This document shows, piece after piece, positions 16,968 to 25,537 of a DNA stretch of 64,000 nucleotides (the first letter of the stretch is position 1; the number at the start of each line of letters is the position of its first letter). The translations under genes were made by a program, and so were the position numbers. Source of the DNA: Streptomyces sp. AM 4-1-1 (GTDB lineage: Bacteria > Actinomycetota > Actinomycetes > Streptomycetales > Streptomycetaceae); assembly GCF_029167625.1 (NCBI RefSeq), contig NZ_CP119145.1, positions 1,488,001 to 1,552,000 on the forward strand. Direction: 5' to 3'. The notes under the pieces were generated by a model. The model worked only from the letters and a program-made list of their open reading frames with translations. It had not been told where the DNA came from and did not search any database.

Positions 16968-17999
16968 ATGACGGAGCCGCCGAGCGCGGCCGAGCCGTCG
17001 TCCCGGCCGGCCGGGCCCGAGGCGTCCGCCGGACCCTCCCGGGTTCCGGAACAGTCGGGGCGGACGCAGCGGTCGGGGCGGGCTGAGCAGCCCGTTCCGT
17101 CCGGCCCGTCTCCGCGGCGGTCCGCCGGGTCCCAGCAGTCGGAGCAGGCCGGGTCGCCGGCCGCTTCCCGGCCGCCCGCACCCGGTCGTCCCCAGCAGAC
17201 CAGGACGGACCGGCCGTCCGGGTTCGCCGGGGCGTCGTCGGCGTGGCTGCGGGGGCTCGGCGGGCGGCGCAACGTGGTGCGGCAGGAGCTCGTGGGGCGG
17301 CAGCTGGACGAGCAGATAGCCGCCCGGTTCCCCGTCGGGCAGCGGCTGCGCATCCTCGACGTCGGCATGGGGCAGGGCACCCAGGCGCTCCGTCTGGCCC
17401 GCGCCGGGCACACGGTGACCGGTCTGGAGTCCGACGCGGCCATGCTGCGGGTCGCCCGTGAATCACTGGCGGGTGAGCCCGAGGGCATCCGGGAACGGGT
17501 CCGGCTGATCGAGGGCGACGGCCGGGACACCGGCGTGCACTTCCTGCCGGGCAGCTTCGACGTGGTGCTCTGTCACGGCGTGCTGATGTACGTCCCCGAG
17601 CCCGATCCGATGCTGGCGGGCCTGGCCCGGATGCTGGCACCGGGCGGACTGCTCTCCCTGCTCGTACGGAACGCCGACGCGCTGGCGATGCGGTCCGGGA
17701 ACGCCGGGGACTGGGGCGCGGCGCTGGCCGCGTTCGACACGGACTCGTACACCAACCGGCTCGGCCTTCCGGTGCGGGCCGACCGGCTCGGCACGCTCAC
17801 GGCCACGCTCGCCGGGATCGCGGCGCCGCTGCACGCCTGGTACGGCGTGCGGGTCTTCACGGACAACGTGAGCAACGACGTGGAGCTGCCCGAAGCGGCC
17901 GAACTGGAGCGGATACTGACGGTCGAGGACCGGGCGGGGCGCACCGATCCGTATCGCGGGGTGGCGGCGCTGCTGCATCTCTGCGGCGTCCGGGGGTAG
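16968..17999 (+). CDS. Class I SAM-dependent methyltransferase with disordered N-terminus
   Basis: 343 residues. Residues 1-85 are Pro/Ser/Gly/Arg-rich and probably disordered. The Rossmann methyltransferase core follows: motif I ILDVGMGQGTQAL (about 128-140), the acidic residue of motif II in VTGLESDAAM, VRLIEGDGRD and VVLCHGVLMYVPEP. It resembles the SmtA/CmoA-like group that methylates small molecules or RNA bases, but the substrate is unknown. It begins 48 bp after the DUF3043 gene and is probably in the same transcript. The ATG at 16968 is the only standard start in the frame after the preceding stop. Confidence 0.85.
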   Translation: MTEPPSAAEPSSRPAGPEASAGPSRVPEQSGRTQRSGRAEQPVPSGPSPRRSAGSQQSEQAGSPAASRPPAPGRPQQTRTDRPSGFAGASSAWLRGLGGRRNVVRQELVGRQLDEQIAARFPVGQRLRILDVGMGQGTQALRLARAGHTVTGLESDAAMLRVARESLAGEPEGIRERVRLIEGDGRDTGVHFLPGSFDVVLCHGVLMYVPEPDPMLAGLARMLAPGGLLSLLVRNADALAMRSGNAGDWGAALAAFDTDSYTNRLGLPVRADRLGTLTATLAGIAAPLHAWYGVRVFTDNVSNDVELPEAAELERILTVEDRAGRTDPYRGVAALLHLCGVRG

Positions 18000-18000
18000 C

Positions 18001-18061
18001 GCGTACGGTCCCCCGGAGGGACGGCGCGTACGTACCGCGACGGGGTCGCGGGACCGTACGC
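18001..18061 (+). terminator. Possible hairpin after the methyltransferase gene
   Basis: Twelve-base perfect arms (18001-18012 and 18050-18061) enclose a 37-nt GC-rich loop that can fold further, directly after the TAG stop at 17997-17999. Confidence 0.45.
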
Positions 18062-18115
18062 CCGACCGGACGTGTCCGACGGGCCGCCGACGCGGCCGGA
18101 GGTGACACTCCGGAC

Positions 18116-19234
18116 ATGGACGCATACCTCTCGCGCGGCCCCGCCCGCCGACTGCTGCCGCCCCTGGTCGCGGGCCTCTGCGTGATCGCCCTGGTGGGCG
18201 GTTGCGCGGGCACGGACACGAACGCGTCGGACACCGGCGCCGCGGTGCCGGGCGCCGCCCCGGAACGGGGCCCCGCGTCCCGGCAGCAGGCCCCGGCGCC
18301 CCGGGCCGCCACCACGGATCTGCAGAGCGAGTACCAGGCCGTCATCAAGGACGTGCTGCCGTCGGTCGTGCAGATCGACGCGTCCGACAGCCTGGGTTCG
18401 GGCGTCGTCTACGACGACAAGGGCCACATCGTCACCAACGCCCACGTGATCGGGGACGAGAAGAAGTTCAAGGTCAGTGTCGCCACCGGCGGCAAGGTGC
18501 TCGACGCCTCGCTGGTCGCGGCGTACCCGGCTCAGGACCTGGCCGTCATCAAGCTGGACGACGTCCCGGACGGGCTGAAGGCCGCGAAGTTCGGCTCGTC
18601 GTCGGAGGTCGACGTGGGGCAGATCGTGATGGCGATGGGCTCGCCGCTCGGCCTGTCCAGCAGCGTCACCCAGGGCATCGTCTCGGCGCTCGGCCGGACG
18701 GTGAGCGAGAGCCGGTCGGACGGCGGGACCGGGGCGACCATCGCCAACATGGTGCAGACGTCGGCGGCGATCAACCCGGGCAACAGCGGTGGCGCGCTGG
18801 TGAACCTGAAGAGCGAGGTCATCGGCATCCCCACGCTGGCGGCGGCGGACCCGCAGCTGGGCGAGGGCGCGGCGCAGGGGATCGGTTTCGCGATCCCGGC
18901 CTCGATGGTACGGACGGTCGCCGACCAGATCATCAAGAACGGCAAGGTCACGGTCTCGGGCCGGGCGGGGCTGAACATCACCGGCCGTACGGTCGTCGAC
19001 GACCGCTACAAGCCGGTGGGCGTCGCGGTGGTCACCGCCGCGAAGGGCGGCGCGGCCGAGAAGGCGGGCATCCGGTCGGGCGACATCATCACGAAGGCCG
19101 GCGACACCGTCGTCACGACCATCACGTCCCTGGCGGAGGCCCTGGCCTCCGACAAACCGGGGCAGCGGGTGACGGTGACCTATCTGCGCGGCGACGCGAA
19201 GAGGACGGCCGAAGTGACGCTGGGCGAGATCTGA
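18116..19234 (+). CDS. HtrA/DegP-type lipoprotein serine protease
   Basis: 372 residues. A signal peptide ends in the lipobox LVGGC (Cys30), so the protease is tethered outside the membrane. The trypsin-like domain carries the full triad: His110 in TNAHVIG, Asp141 in DLAVIKLDD and Ser224 in NPGNSGGALVN. A single PDZ domain occupies about residues 280-370 (AAEKAGIRSGDIITKAG). S1C proteases degrade or refold misfolded exported proteins, consistent with the nearby envelope-stress genes. The linker 31-68 is Ala/Pro-rich. The ATG at 18116 has no strong ribosome site. Confidence 0.95.
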   Translation: MDAYLSRGPARRLLPPLVAGLCVIALVGGCAGTDTNASDTGAAVPGAAPERGPASRQQAPAPRAATTDLQSEYQAVIKDVLPSVVQIDASDSLGSGVVYDDKGHIVTNAHVIGDEKKFKVSVATGGKVLDASLVAAYPAQDLAVIKLDDVPDGLKAAKFGSSSEVDVGQIVMAMGSPLGLSSSVTQGIVSALGRTVSESRSDGGTGATIANMVQTSAAINPGNSGGALVNLKSEVIGIPTLAAADPQLGEGAAQGIGFAIPASMVRTVADQIIKNGKVTVSGRAGLNITGRTVVDDRYKPVGVAVVTAAKGGAAEKAGIRSGDIITKAGDTVVTTITSLAEALASDKPGQRVTVTYLRGDAKRTAEVTLGEI

Positions 19235-19372
19235 CGCGCGGGAGGGAGCCGGGCGGGGGCGGGCCGGGGTGCTCCCGGTATCCGCGGAGCGCCCGCGCGA
19301 CGGGCATCCGCTGAGCGCCCGCCCGGTGCGCGCCACTCGCCCCACCCCGCCCATCCCGGAGCGCTCGCCCGC

Positions 19373-19420
19373 CCCGGAGACGCGGGCGGGGGTGCTCCCG
19401 GTCCCGGAGACGCGGGCGGG
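19373..19420. repeat. 18-bp direct repeat, 30-bp period
   Basis: The 18-bp word beginning CCCGGAGACGCG occurs at 19373-19390 and again, identical, at 19403-19420, in the gap between the converging HtrA gene and the small gene at 19472. No coding role is evident. Confidence 0.7.
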
Positions 19421-19452
19421 GCCGGGGCCCGGTTTCCCCGGCTCCGGCCCCG
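19417..19452. terminator. Possible GC-rich hairpin
   Basis: Nine-base arms CGGGGCCGG (19417-19425) and CCGGCCCCG (19444-19452), with inner complementarity around a TTT turn, lie between two converging genes (stops at 19234 and 19472). Confidence 0.5.
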
Positions 19453-19471
19453 CGCGGGGTCGTGCGTGTCG

Positions 19472-19690
19472 TCAGGCCGAAGCGGCGTCGTCCGGCTGAA
19501 GACTCATCGGGCCGTAGATCTTCGTCGTGTCCTCGAAGAGCGTCACCTGGGTCGCCCCGCCTTCGAGGAGTTCCTTCCAGAACTCACCGATCCAGGACTC
19601 CGCGTCGCCCTGCGTCGTGAATTCCTCCGGCTGAAGGGCCGGTTCCGTCTCCGTACCGTCGGCCTTCTCGAACCGCCACGTCCACGCCAT
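19472..19690 (-). CDS. Small conserved actinobacterial protein of unknown function
   Basis: 72 residues: starts MAWTWRFEKADG, has an aromatic stretch around WIGEFWKELLEGG and ends acidic. A perfect AGGAGG ribosome site lies 6 nt before the ATG at 19690, which strongly supports translation. No membrane segment, cysteine or nucleotide-binding motif. It looks like a compact soluble protein; I recognise it as a recurrent Streptomyces hypothetical but know no function. It is divergent from cobU with a 78-bp gap. Confidence 0.8.
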   Translation of the reverse strand: MAWTWRFEKADGTETEPALQPEEFTTQGDAESWIGEFWKELLEGGATQVTLFEDTTKIYGPMSLQPDDAASA

Positions 19691-19768
19691 GTCCGCCTCC
19701 TGGGTCACGTTGCTGTCCGAAGCGTAGCCGGGCGCGCACCGGACGCGGGGACACGGGAGGATCGGGGC

Positions 19769-20968
19769 GTGGAACTGACTCTGCTCGGCACCGGAGCCCC
19801 CGACGGGCTGCCGCGGCCCGAATGCCCCTGCGCCGCCTGTTCGACCGCCCGAGGAGGGCGGGCGCGGGCCGCGACCGCGTTGCTGATCGACGACGCGCTG
19901 CTGCTCGACCTGACGCCCGGCGCCGTGTTCGCCGCCGCCCGGGCGGGCCACTCGCTCAGCGGGGTGCGGCAGGTGCTGCTGACCCACCCGCACGACGGGC
20001 CCGCCGTCGAACTGCCCGCCGGGCTGCCCCCCGCCGGGCGGGTCCCGGACGGCCGGGTGCTGACGCTGATCAGCGGACACCGGGTGCGGGCGGTCCCGAT
20101 GGACGCGCCGGGCACGGGGTACGAGGTGTCGTCGCCCGAGGGCGTCCGGCTGCTGTACCTGCCGCCCGGGGCAGCGCCCGCCGGGCTGCGGGAACCCGCG
20201 GCGGAGCCGTACGACATGGTCGTCGGCGATGTGATCGGCCGGCCGGACGCGGTGGCGCGGCTGCGGGCCGTCGGGGCGGTCGGGCCGGTCACCGAGCTGA
20301 TCGCCGTCCACCTGGGCCATGACGCGCCGCCCGGGGCCGAGCTGGACCGTCGCCTCGCCGCGGCGGGCGCGCGGGCCGTTCCCGACGGGACGACCCTCGT
20401 GGTCGGCGACTTCCCCGCCGTACCGGACGTTCCCCGGCGCACCCTGGTGACGGGCGGTGCGCGGTCCGGGAAGTCGTTGGAGGCGGAGCGGCGGCTGGAG
20501 ACGTTCCCGGACGTCGTGTACGTGGCGACGGGCGGCACCCGGGACGACGCGGACTGGGCGGCCCGGGTGGGGCTGCACCGGGAGCGCAGACCCGGCGCGT
20601 GGCGCACCGAGGAGACCTGCGAGCTGGCCGGGCTGCTGGCGGTGGAGGGGCCGCCGCTGCTGATCGACTGCCTGTCGCTGTGGCTGACCGACGCGATGGA
20701 CCGGGTGGTGGCCTGGGACGACGCGAGGTGGGCGGACGGCGGCGAGGCGGCGCTGCGGGCGCGGACCGCCGAGCTGATCGGCGCGGTCCGCGGGACACGG
20801 CGCGTCGTGGTCGCCGTGACCAACGAGGTGGGGTCCGGGGTGGTGCCCTCGACGGTGTCCGGGCGGCGGTTCCGTGACGAGCTGGGCCGGCTGAACGCCG
20901 CGTTCGCCGCGGAGTGCGAACAGGTGCTGCTGGTGGTGGCCGGTCAGGCGCTGACCCTGCGGGGCTGA
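19769..20968 (+). CDS. cobU: Adenosylcobinamide kinase/guanylyltransferase with N-terminal MBL-like domain
   Basis: 399 residues. Residues about 220-399 are CobU: P-loop VTGGARSGKSLEAE, GMP-accepting His in LHRERRPGAW, LLIDCLSLWLTD and TNEVGSGVVP. CobU phosphorylates adenosylcobinamide and transfers GMP to it, giving AdoCbi-GDP. Residues 1-210 resemble a PhnP-like metallo-beta-lactamase fold (ELTLLGTGAPDGLPRPEC, Cys pair CPCAAC, LTHPHDGPAVEL), but the usual HxHxDH metal motif is incomplete because the last His is absent. GTG 19769 follows a GGGAGG ribosome site. Forms the nucleotide-loop assembly set with cobT and cobS downstream. Confidence 0.93.
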   Translation: MELTLLGTGAPDGLPRPECPCAACSTARGGRARAATALLIDDALLLDLTPGAVFAAARAGHSLSGVRQVLLTHPHDGPAVELPAGLPPAGRVPDGRVLTLISGHRVRAVPMDAPGTGYEVSSPEGVRLLYLPPGAAPAGLREPAAEPYDMVVGDVIGRPDAVARLRAVGAVGPVTELIAVHLGHDAPPGAELDRRLAAAGARAVPDGTTLVVGDFPAVPDVPRRTLVTGGARSGKSLEAERRLETFPDVVYVATGGTRDDADWAARVGLHRERRPGAWRTEETCELAGLLAVEGPPLLIDCLSLWLTDAMDRVVAWDDARWADGGEAALRARTAELIGAVRGTRRVVVAVTNEVGSGVVPSTVSGRRFRDELGRLNAAFAAECEQVLLVVAGQALTLRG

Positions 20969-21251
20969 GGCGCGCGTACCGGCCGTACGGGATCGCCCCA
21001 CCCCCTCGGGGTCTCCTCCCGCGGGGCGGTGTCCGGGCGCTCGGCCGTGGCCCCGGCCCCGCCGCGCCCAAGTGCTCAGCCGCGGCGGGGCCGGCCACGT
21101 CCCGGCCGCCCGGTCGCGCTCCCCCGCCGGGGACGCGCCCGCCGTCCGGGAGGCACCCCGTCCCCGGAGCGCCGCGCCCCGCCCTCCGAGCACCCCGCGT
21201 GGAGCGACCGGACGGCTTCCGCGCGGTCCGTTCGTCCGGAAACACGGCGGG

Positions 21252-21257
21252 TACTGT
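21252..21257 (+). promoter_or_regulatory. -10 element before cobT
   Basis: TACTGT about 64 bp before cobT gives a plausible start of transcription near 21264. The rest of the 20969-21320 gap is GC-rich with nothing else evident; no cobalamin riboswitch was found. Confidence 0.4.
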
Positions 21258-21264
21258 TCCGCAC

Positions 21265-21284
21265 GGGGCCCGGCGCCGGGCCCC
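21265..21284. repeat. 20-bp perfect palindrome in the cobT leader
   Basis: Ten-base arms meet without a spacer (21265-21274 and 21275-21284, all G and C), immediately downstream of the predicted -10. It could be a dimeric protein site or an RNA stem. Confidence 0.6.
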
Positions 21285-21320
21285 GGCCCACCACGTACCG
21301 ACCCCGCGAGGCAGACCCCC

Positions 21321-22466
21321 GTGAATCTGGACGACTTCTCCGACCTGATCGAACGCCCCGACGGTGGCGTGCGGCGCGACGCCGAGGAACGCCGGGCGCG
21401 CCAGATCGTGCCCCCGGGCGCGCTCGGACGCCTGGACGAGTTGGGCGAATGGCTCTCGGCCGCGCAGCAGACCGTCGCCGTCAAGCCGATCGAGCAGCCG
21501 CGCGTGGTCCTCTTCGCGGGTGATCACGGGGTGGCCGGGCTCGGGGTGTCCGGACGGGCGGCCGGGAGCACGCACGAGCTCGTGCGTGCGGCGCTGGACG
21601 GCGCGAGCCCGGTCGCGGTGCTGGCCCGCCGGTTCGGCGTTCCCCTGCGGGTCGTCGACGCGGGTCTCGACTGCGATCCGGAGCTGTTGCCGGAGCACGT
21701 CGTGCGGCACCGGGTGCGGCGCGGCAGCGGTCGGATCGACATCGAGGACGCGCTCACGGCGGAGGAGGCCGAGCGGGCGGTACGGCTCGGGGTGGCCATC
21801 GCCGACGAGGAGGCCGACTCGGGCACCGATCTCGTGGTGCTCGGCGATCTGAGCGTCGGCGGGACCACGGCAGCCGCCACCCTCGTCGCGGCGCTGTGCG
21901 GCACGGACGCCTCGGTGGTCACCGGGCGCGGCGGCGCGGGCATCGACGACCTCGCGTGGATGCGCAAGTGCGCGGCGATCAGGGACGCGCTGCGCCGGGC
22001 CCGGCCCGTACTCGGTGATCAGCTGGAGCTGCTGGCGGCGGTCGGCGGCGCGGACCTGGCGGCGATGACCGGCTTCCTGTTGCAGAGCGCGGTGCGCCGG
22101 ATGCCGGTGATCCTGGACGGGGTGGTCGCGTCGGCCTGCGCGCTGGTCGCGCAGCGGGCGGCGTTCCGGGCGCCGGACTGGTGGCTGGCGGGCCAGCTGA
22201 GCGGTGAGCCGGCGCAGGCGAAGGCACTGGACCGGATGGCGCTCAACCCGTTGCTCGACCACGGCGTCACTGTGGGAGAGGGAAGCGGAGCACTGCTCGC
22301 CCTCCCGCTCGTACAGGCCGCCGCCGCACTGGCCGCGGAGCTGCCCGAGCGAACACCTGAGAAGCCGGAAGAACCCGTGTCGGCCGAGGAGTCGGCGGGC
22401 ACGGGAAGTGACGAGTACAGCAGAGGCGGGGACGGCGTCGGGAGCGGGAGCACGGAGGCCGTCTGA
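21321..22466 (+). CDS. cobT: Nicotinate-nucleotide--dimethylbenzimidazole phosphoribosyltransferase
   Basis: 381 residues. CobT makes alpha-ribazole phosphate, the lower-ligand precursor of cobalamin. Family segments: GALGRLDELGEWL, FAGDHGVAGLGVS, LGDLSVGGTTAAATL, TGRGGAGID, LDGVVASACALVA and the catalytic-glutamate region VGEGSGALLALPLV. The last 35 residues are a Glu/Ser/Gly-rich tail, probably disordered. GTG 21321 is supported by GAGG 10 nt upstream; the frame is open further upstream but of low complexity. It lies downstream of cobU and upstream of membrane genes and cobS. Confidence 0.95.
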   Translation: MNLDDFSDLIERPDGGVRRDAEERRARQIVPPGALGRLDELGEWLSAAQQTVAVKPIEQPRVVLFAGDHGVAGLGVSGRAAGSTHELVRAALDGASPVAVLARRFGVPLRVVDAGLDCDPELLPEHVVRHRVRRGSGRIDIEDALTAEEAERAVRLGVAIADEEADSGTDLVVLGDLSVGGTTAAATLVAALCGTDASVVTGRGGAGIDDLAWMRKCAAIRDALRRARPVLGDQLELLAAVGGADLAAMTGFLLQSAVRRMPVILDGVVASACALVAQRAAFRAPDWWLAGQLSGEPAQAKALDRMALNPLLDHGVTVGEGSGALLALPLVQAAAALAAELPERTPEKPEEPVSAEESAGTGSDEYSRGGDGVGSGSTEAV

Positions 22467-22557
22467 CGGAGCCTCACCCGGCCGCGGGCGGCCGGGACGC
22501 GGGCCACGGTCCGCCTCTCCCCGACCGCCCACCCGCTCCGAGAACCGTGATGCCCCA

Positions 22558-22563
22558 TATGAT
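22558..22563 (+). promoter_or_regulatory. -10 element, possible leaderless promoter, inside an inverted repeat
   Basis: TATGAT ends 8 nt before the ATG at 22572. The hexamer lies between CGTGAT (22546-22551) and ATCACG (22562-22567), a 6-bp inverted repeat that could be an operator. No -35 is apparent. Confidence 0.4.
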
Positions 22564-22571
22564 CACGTTTT

Positions 22572-24389
22572 ATGGGAGAGGTCGGATTGGCCGGAGAGGA
22601 AACCGGACGGCACGCCGTCCGGTCGCAGCGGGGCGCGGCATTCGCGATCTGGTATCTGCGCGTCGTTTCGTTCATCAATTTCCTGAGCGCCGTCTGGGTC
22701 ACCCTCGGGCAGGACCTGCGGCGGCACAACACCGAGAACTACTTCACGCCGTACCTGCTCTCCGCCGGGTTCTCCTCGGGTGTGGTCGCGCTCTTCCTGG
22801 CGATCACCATGCGCCGCCGCAAGCGGGCCGCCTGGATTCTGAACCTGGTGCTCGCCGGGCTTCTGCTGCTGCTGTTCGTCTTCGTGATGTTCTTCCCGGA
22901 GTTCCGGCGGTACCCGGTGAACTGGGTCTCGCTGGTGCTGACGGCCGCGTTCGTGCTGGCGCTGGTGCTCGGGCGGCGCGAGTTCTACGCGAAGGGTGAC
23001 CGGTCCAACGTCCGGCTGGCCGCCCTGGTCGCGGTCGGCGGACTGCTCGTCACCTCCCTGCTGGCCGCCCTGCTGGTCAACCTGACCAACACCGCGCACG
23101 ACGGCTACCGCTCGTCCTTCCTGGACCGCTGGCGCTACGGCCTGATGCGGCTGATCTCGCTCGCCACCGAGGACTCCCGGTTCCGGGACATCTCCACCCC
23201 CGGCTGGGTGGACGTCACCATCAACATCCTCTCCACCCTGCTGCTGATCGCCGTGGTGTACGCGGCGTTCCGGTCCCGCCGGGCCGTCGACCCGCTCACC
23301 GAGGAGGACGAGGAACGGCTCCGCGTCCTCCTCGACAAGCACGGCGAGCGCGACTCGCTCGGCTACTTCGCGCTGCGCCGCGAGAAGAGCGTGGTCTGGT
23401 CGCCGACGGGGAAGGCCGCCGTCACCTACCGGGTGGTCGGCGGGGTTTCCCTCGCCTCCGGTGATCCGATCGGCGATCCGGAGGCATGGCCGGGCGCGAT
23501 CGAACCGTGGCTGGCCGAGGCCCGCGAACACGGCTGGATTCCCGCGGTGATAGGGGCCGGCGAGGAGGGCGGCACGGTCTACGCGCGCCACGGCCTCGAC
23601 GCGCTGGAGCTGGGCGACGAGGCGATCGTGGAGACCGCGGAGTTCACGCTCGACGGCCGGGCGATGCGGACGGTGCGGCAGGCGTACAACCGGGTCGGGC
23701 GGGCGGGGTACGACGTCACCGTACGGCGGCACGCGGACATCCCCGCCGACGAGATGGCCGAGCTGGTGCGGCGCGCGGACGACTGGCGCGACGGAGCCAC
23801 CGAGCGCGGTTTCTCGATGGCGCTGGGACGGCTGGGCGACCCGGCGGACGGCCGGTGCGTGATGGTCGAGTGCCGGGACTCCTCCCCCGGTACCGCGGAG
23901 GACGGCGGGTCCGGGGAGCGGGACGGCGACGCGCGGGGCGAACTGCGGGCCGTGCTCAGCTTCGTGCCGTGGGGCCCGCACGGCCTCTCGCTGGACCTGA
24001 TGCGGCGTGACCGCGGGTCCGAGAACGGGCTGATGGAGTTCATGGTCATCGAACTCCTCCAGCACGCCGGGGAGATCGGGGTCACCCAGGTCTCACTGAA
24101 CTTCGCGATGTTCCGGTCGGTCTTCGAACGCGGCTCGCGACTCGGCGCGGGTCCGGTGCTGAGGCTGTGGCGTTCACTGCTCAGCTTCTTCTCCCGCTGG
24201 TGGCAGATCGAGTCGCTGTACCGGGCCAACGCGAAGTACCGGCCGATCTGGGAACCCCGCTTCCTGCTCTTCGAGAAGAGCTCCGACCTGCTGCGCATCG
24301 GGGTCGCGGCGGGCCGGGCCGAGGGCTTCCTGGAGGCGCCCGGACTGCCCAAGTGGATGCACCGCTCACACCTCGGGACCGGCAGATGA
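22572..24389 (+). CDS. MprF/LysX-like phosphatidylglycerol lysyltransferase-type membrane protein
   Basis: 605 residues. About six membrane helices lie in residues 25-230 (for example LLLLLFVFVMFF). The C-terminal half (about 240-600) is the DUF2156 aminoacyltransferase domain: GDPIGDPEAWPGAI, SLNFAMFRSVFERG and NAKYRPIWEPRFLLFE. MprF-type enzymes move lysine or another amino acid from tRNA to membrane lipid and change surface charge and antimicrobial-peptide resistance. No lysyl-tRNA synthetase domain is fused. A TTG at about 22587 behind GGGAGAGG is an alternative start. The stop overlaps the next gene as ATGA. Insertion into a cobalamin cluster is notable. Confidence 0.88.
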   Translation: MGEVGLAGEETGRHAVRSQRGAAFAIWYLRVVSFINFLSAVWVTLGQDLRRHNTENYFTPYLLSAGFSSGVVALFLAITMRRRKRAAWILNLVLAGLLLLLFVFVMFFPEFRRYPVNWVSLVLTAAFVLALVLGRREFYAKGDRSNVRLAALVAVGGLLVTSLLAALLVNLTNTAHDGYRSSFLDRWRYGLMRLISLATEDSRFRDISTPGWVDVTINILSTLLLIAVVYAAFRSRRAVDPLTEEDEERLRVLLDKHGERDSLGYFALRREKSVVWSPTGKAAVTYRVVGGVSLASGDPIGDPEAWPGAIEPWLAEAREHGWIPAVIGAGEEGGTVYARHGLDALELGDEAIVETAEFTLDGRAMRTVRQAYNRVGRAGYDVTVRRHADIPADEMAELVRRADDWRDGATERGFSMALGRLGDPADGRCVMVECRDSSPGTAEDGGSGERDGDARGELRAVLSFVPWGPHGLSLDLMRRDRGSENGLMEFMVIELLQHAGEIGVTQVSLNFAMFRSVFERGSRLGAGPVLRLWRSLLSFFSRWWQIESLYRANAKYRPIWEPRFLLFEKSSDLLRIGVAAGRAEGFLEAPGLPKWMHRSHLGTGR

Positions 24390-25537
24390 ACACGGCCGGC
24401 GTCCGGTGCGCGCTGCGCACCGCGGCCCGGCGCGAGTGGGGCCCGCTGCTGTCGGCGGTACGGAGCGGGGTGGCGCGCCGGAAATTCCGGGCGATTCCGC
24501 TGACGGTCGGCGCGGTCCTGCTGACGGCGCTGTTCCAGGTCGTGCAGAACCAGTCCTGGGGGCTCCGGCCGGTACGGGACATCGGCGCGGTCCGGGCCGA
24601 CGACCCGCTGTGGCTCGCGTTGCTGCGTACCCCGCTCTCGCTCTTCGTCCCCGCGCTGGACCTCCCGGTGTGGGGCGCGCTGCTCCAGTTGCTGCTGGTG
24701 TTCGGGGCCGCCGAGATCTGTCTGGGCAGGTGGCGGACACTGACCATCGCGTACGTGGCGACGCTGGCCGGGACGCTGTACGCGCGGATCGGCATCGCGG
24801 TCGGCCCGGCCGGGGTGTTCGGGCTGCCCGCGAGCGACGCGAAGGTCGTGGACACCGGCCCGTCGGCGGCGGTCGTCGGACTCGCGGTGTACATGTGCCA
24901 CGCCTACCGGGCCTGGTTCACCGGGGCGACGGTGATCGTGGCGATGGTGGTGGAGGTGGCCTGCAAGGACAACCTGGCGGGCAAGGAACACCTGGCGGCG
25001 ATCGCCGCGGTGCTCGTGCTGTGCGCGTGCGCGGGCCGGCTGGACCACCGCCGGAGCGGGCGGCCGGGGAGGGGAAGCGGTTCGCGGGTCGTCCGCACCC
25101 ACGGCCGGACGACGGGGCGCGACGGGAGGGCCGACGGCGACGGGGAGAACGGGCGCGAGGAGGCCGGGCGCGGGGAGAACGGGCGTGGGCAGGCCGGGCG
25201 CGGGGAGGCGCGTCGTACCCCTGGGGCGAGCGACGGGCCCGGACCCAACGGCCGCCGTCAGGGCTTGCGCACCGGCGCCGGCGCCGCGCAGACCGCCGCG
25301 GTCACCCCGTGCCGCTCGCCGGCGACCGCCCCGAAGCCGCCGCCGACGGTCAGCACCATCCCGGGCACCGCGTGGTGGACGTGCGCACCGCCGGGAGTCA
25401 CGTCGCGCAGCGGCCCCTTCCCCGCCCGGATCATCCAGGTGATGAACCGGATGAAGGCGAAGGTCAGCACGAACGCCGTCAACGCGAGGAGCAGGGGCAG
25501 CTTCCCCGGCTCGGTGATGTCCCGGCGGAACCGGTGA
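24386..25537 (+). CDS. Rhomboid-like integral membrane protein, 3' end apparently extended
   Basis: 383 residues as the frame stands. Residues 30-215 hold about five or six membrane helices (IPLTVGAVLLTALF, LLQLLLVFGAAEICL, AVVGLAVYMC, LAAIAAVLVLCAC), with DTGPSAAVVG where rhomboids have GxSG; a rhomboid-like fold is a guess. The ATG overlaps the stop of the MprF-like gene (ATGA). After about residue 225 the protein becomes Arg/Gly/Glu-rich with a 10-residue repeat, and the last 90 codons are antisense to the membrane-protein remnant at 25258-25542. The natural C-terminus was probably near residue 225; the rest looks like read-through produced by a local deletion. Confidence 0.7.
   Translation: MNTAGVRCALRTAARREWGPLLSAVRSGVARRKFRAIPLTVGAVLLTALFQVVQNQSWGLRPVRDIGAVRADDPLWLALLRTPLSLFVPALDLPVWGALLQLLLVFGAAEICLGRWRTLTIAYVATLAGTLYARIGIAVGPAGVFGLPASDAKVVDTGPSAAVVGLAVYMCHAYRAWFTGATVIVAMVVEVACKDNLAGKEHLAAIAAVLVLCACAGRLDHRRSGRPGRGSGSRVVRTHGRTTGRDGRADGDGENGREEAGRGENGRGQAGRGEARRTPGASDGPGPNGRRQGLRTGAGAAQTAAVTPCRSPATAPKPPPTVSTIPGTAWWTCAPPGVTSRSGPFPARIIQVMNRMKAKVSTNAVNARSRGSFPGSVMSRRNR
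25141..25210 (+). repeat. 30-bp tandem repeat, 2.3 copies
   Basis: Units at 25141-25170 and 25171-25200, plus a partial third to about 25210, differ at only a few positions. In the plus frame they encode a ten-residue repeat of the type ENGRxxAGRG. Confidence 0.8.

Noticed and set aside
20969..21320. Cobalamin riboswitch upstream of cobT or cobU
   Set aside because: I searched by eye for the conserved B12-box-like segment and the multi-helix layout and did not find them; the cobU gap (19691-19768) is too short.
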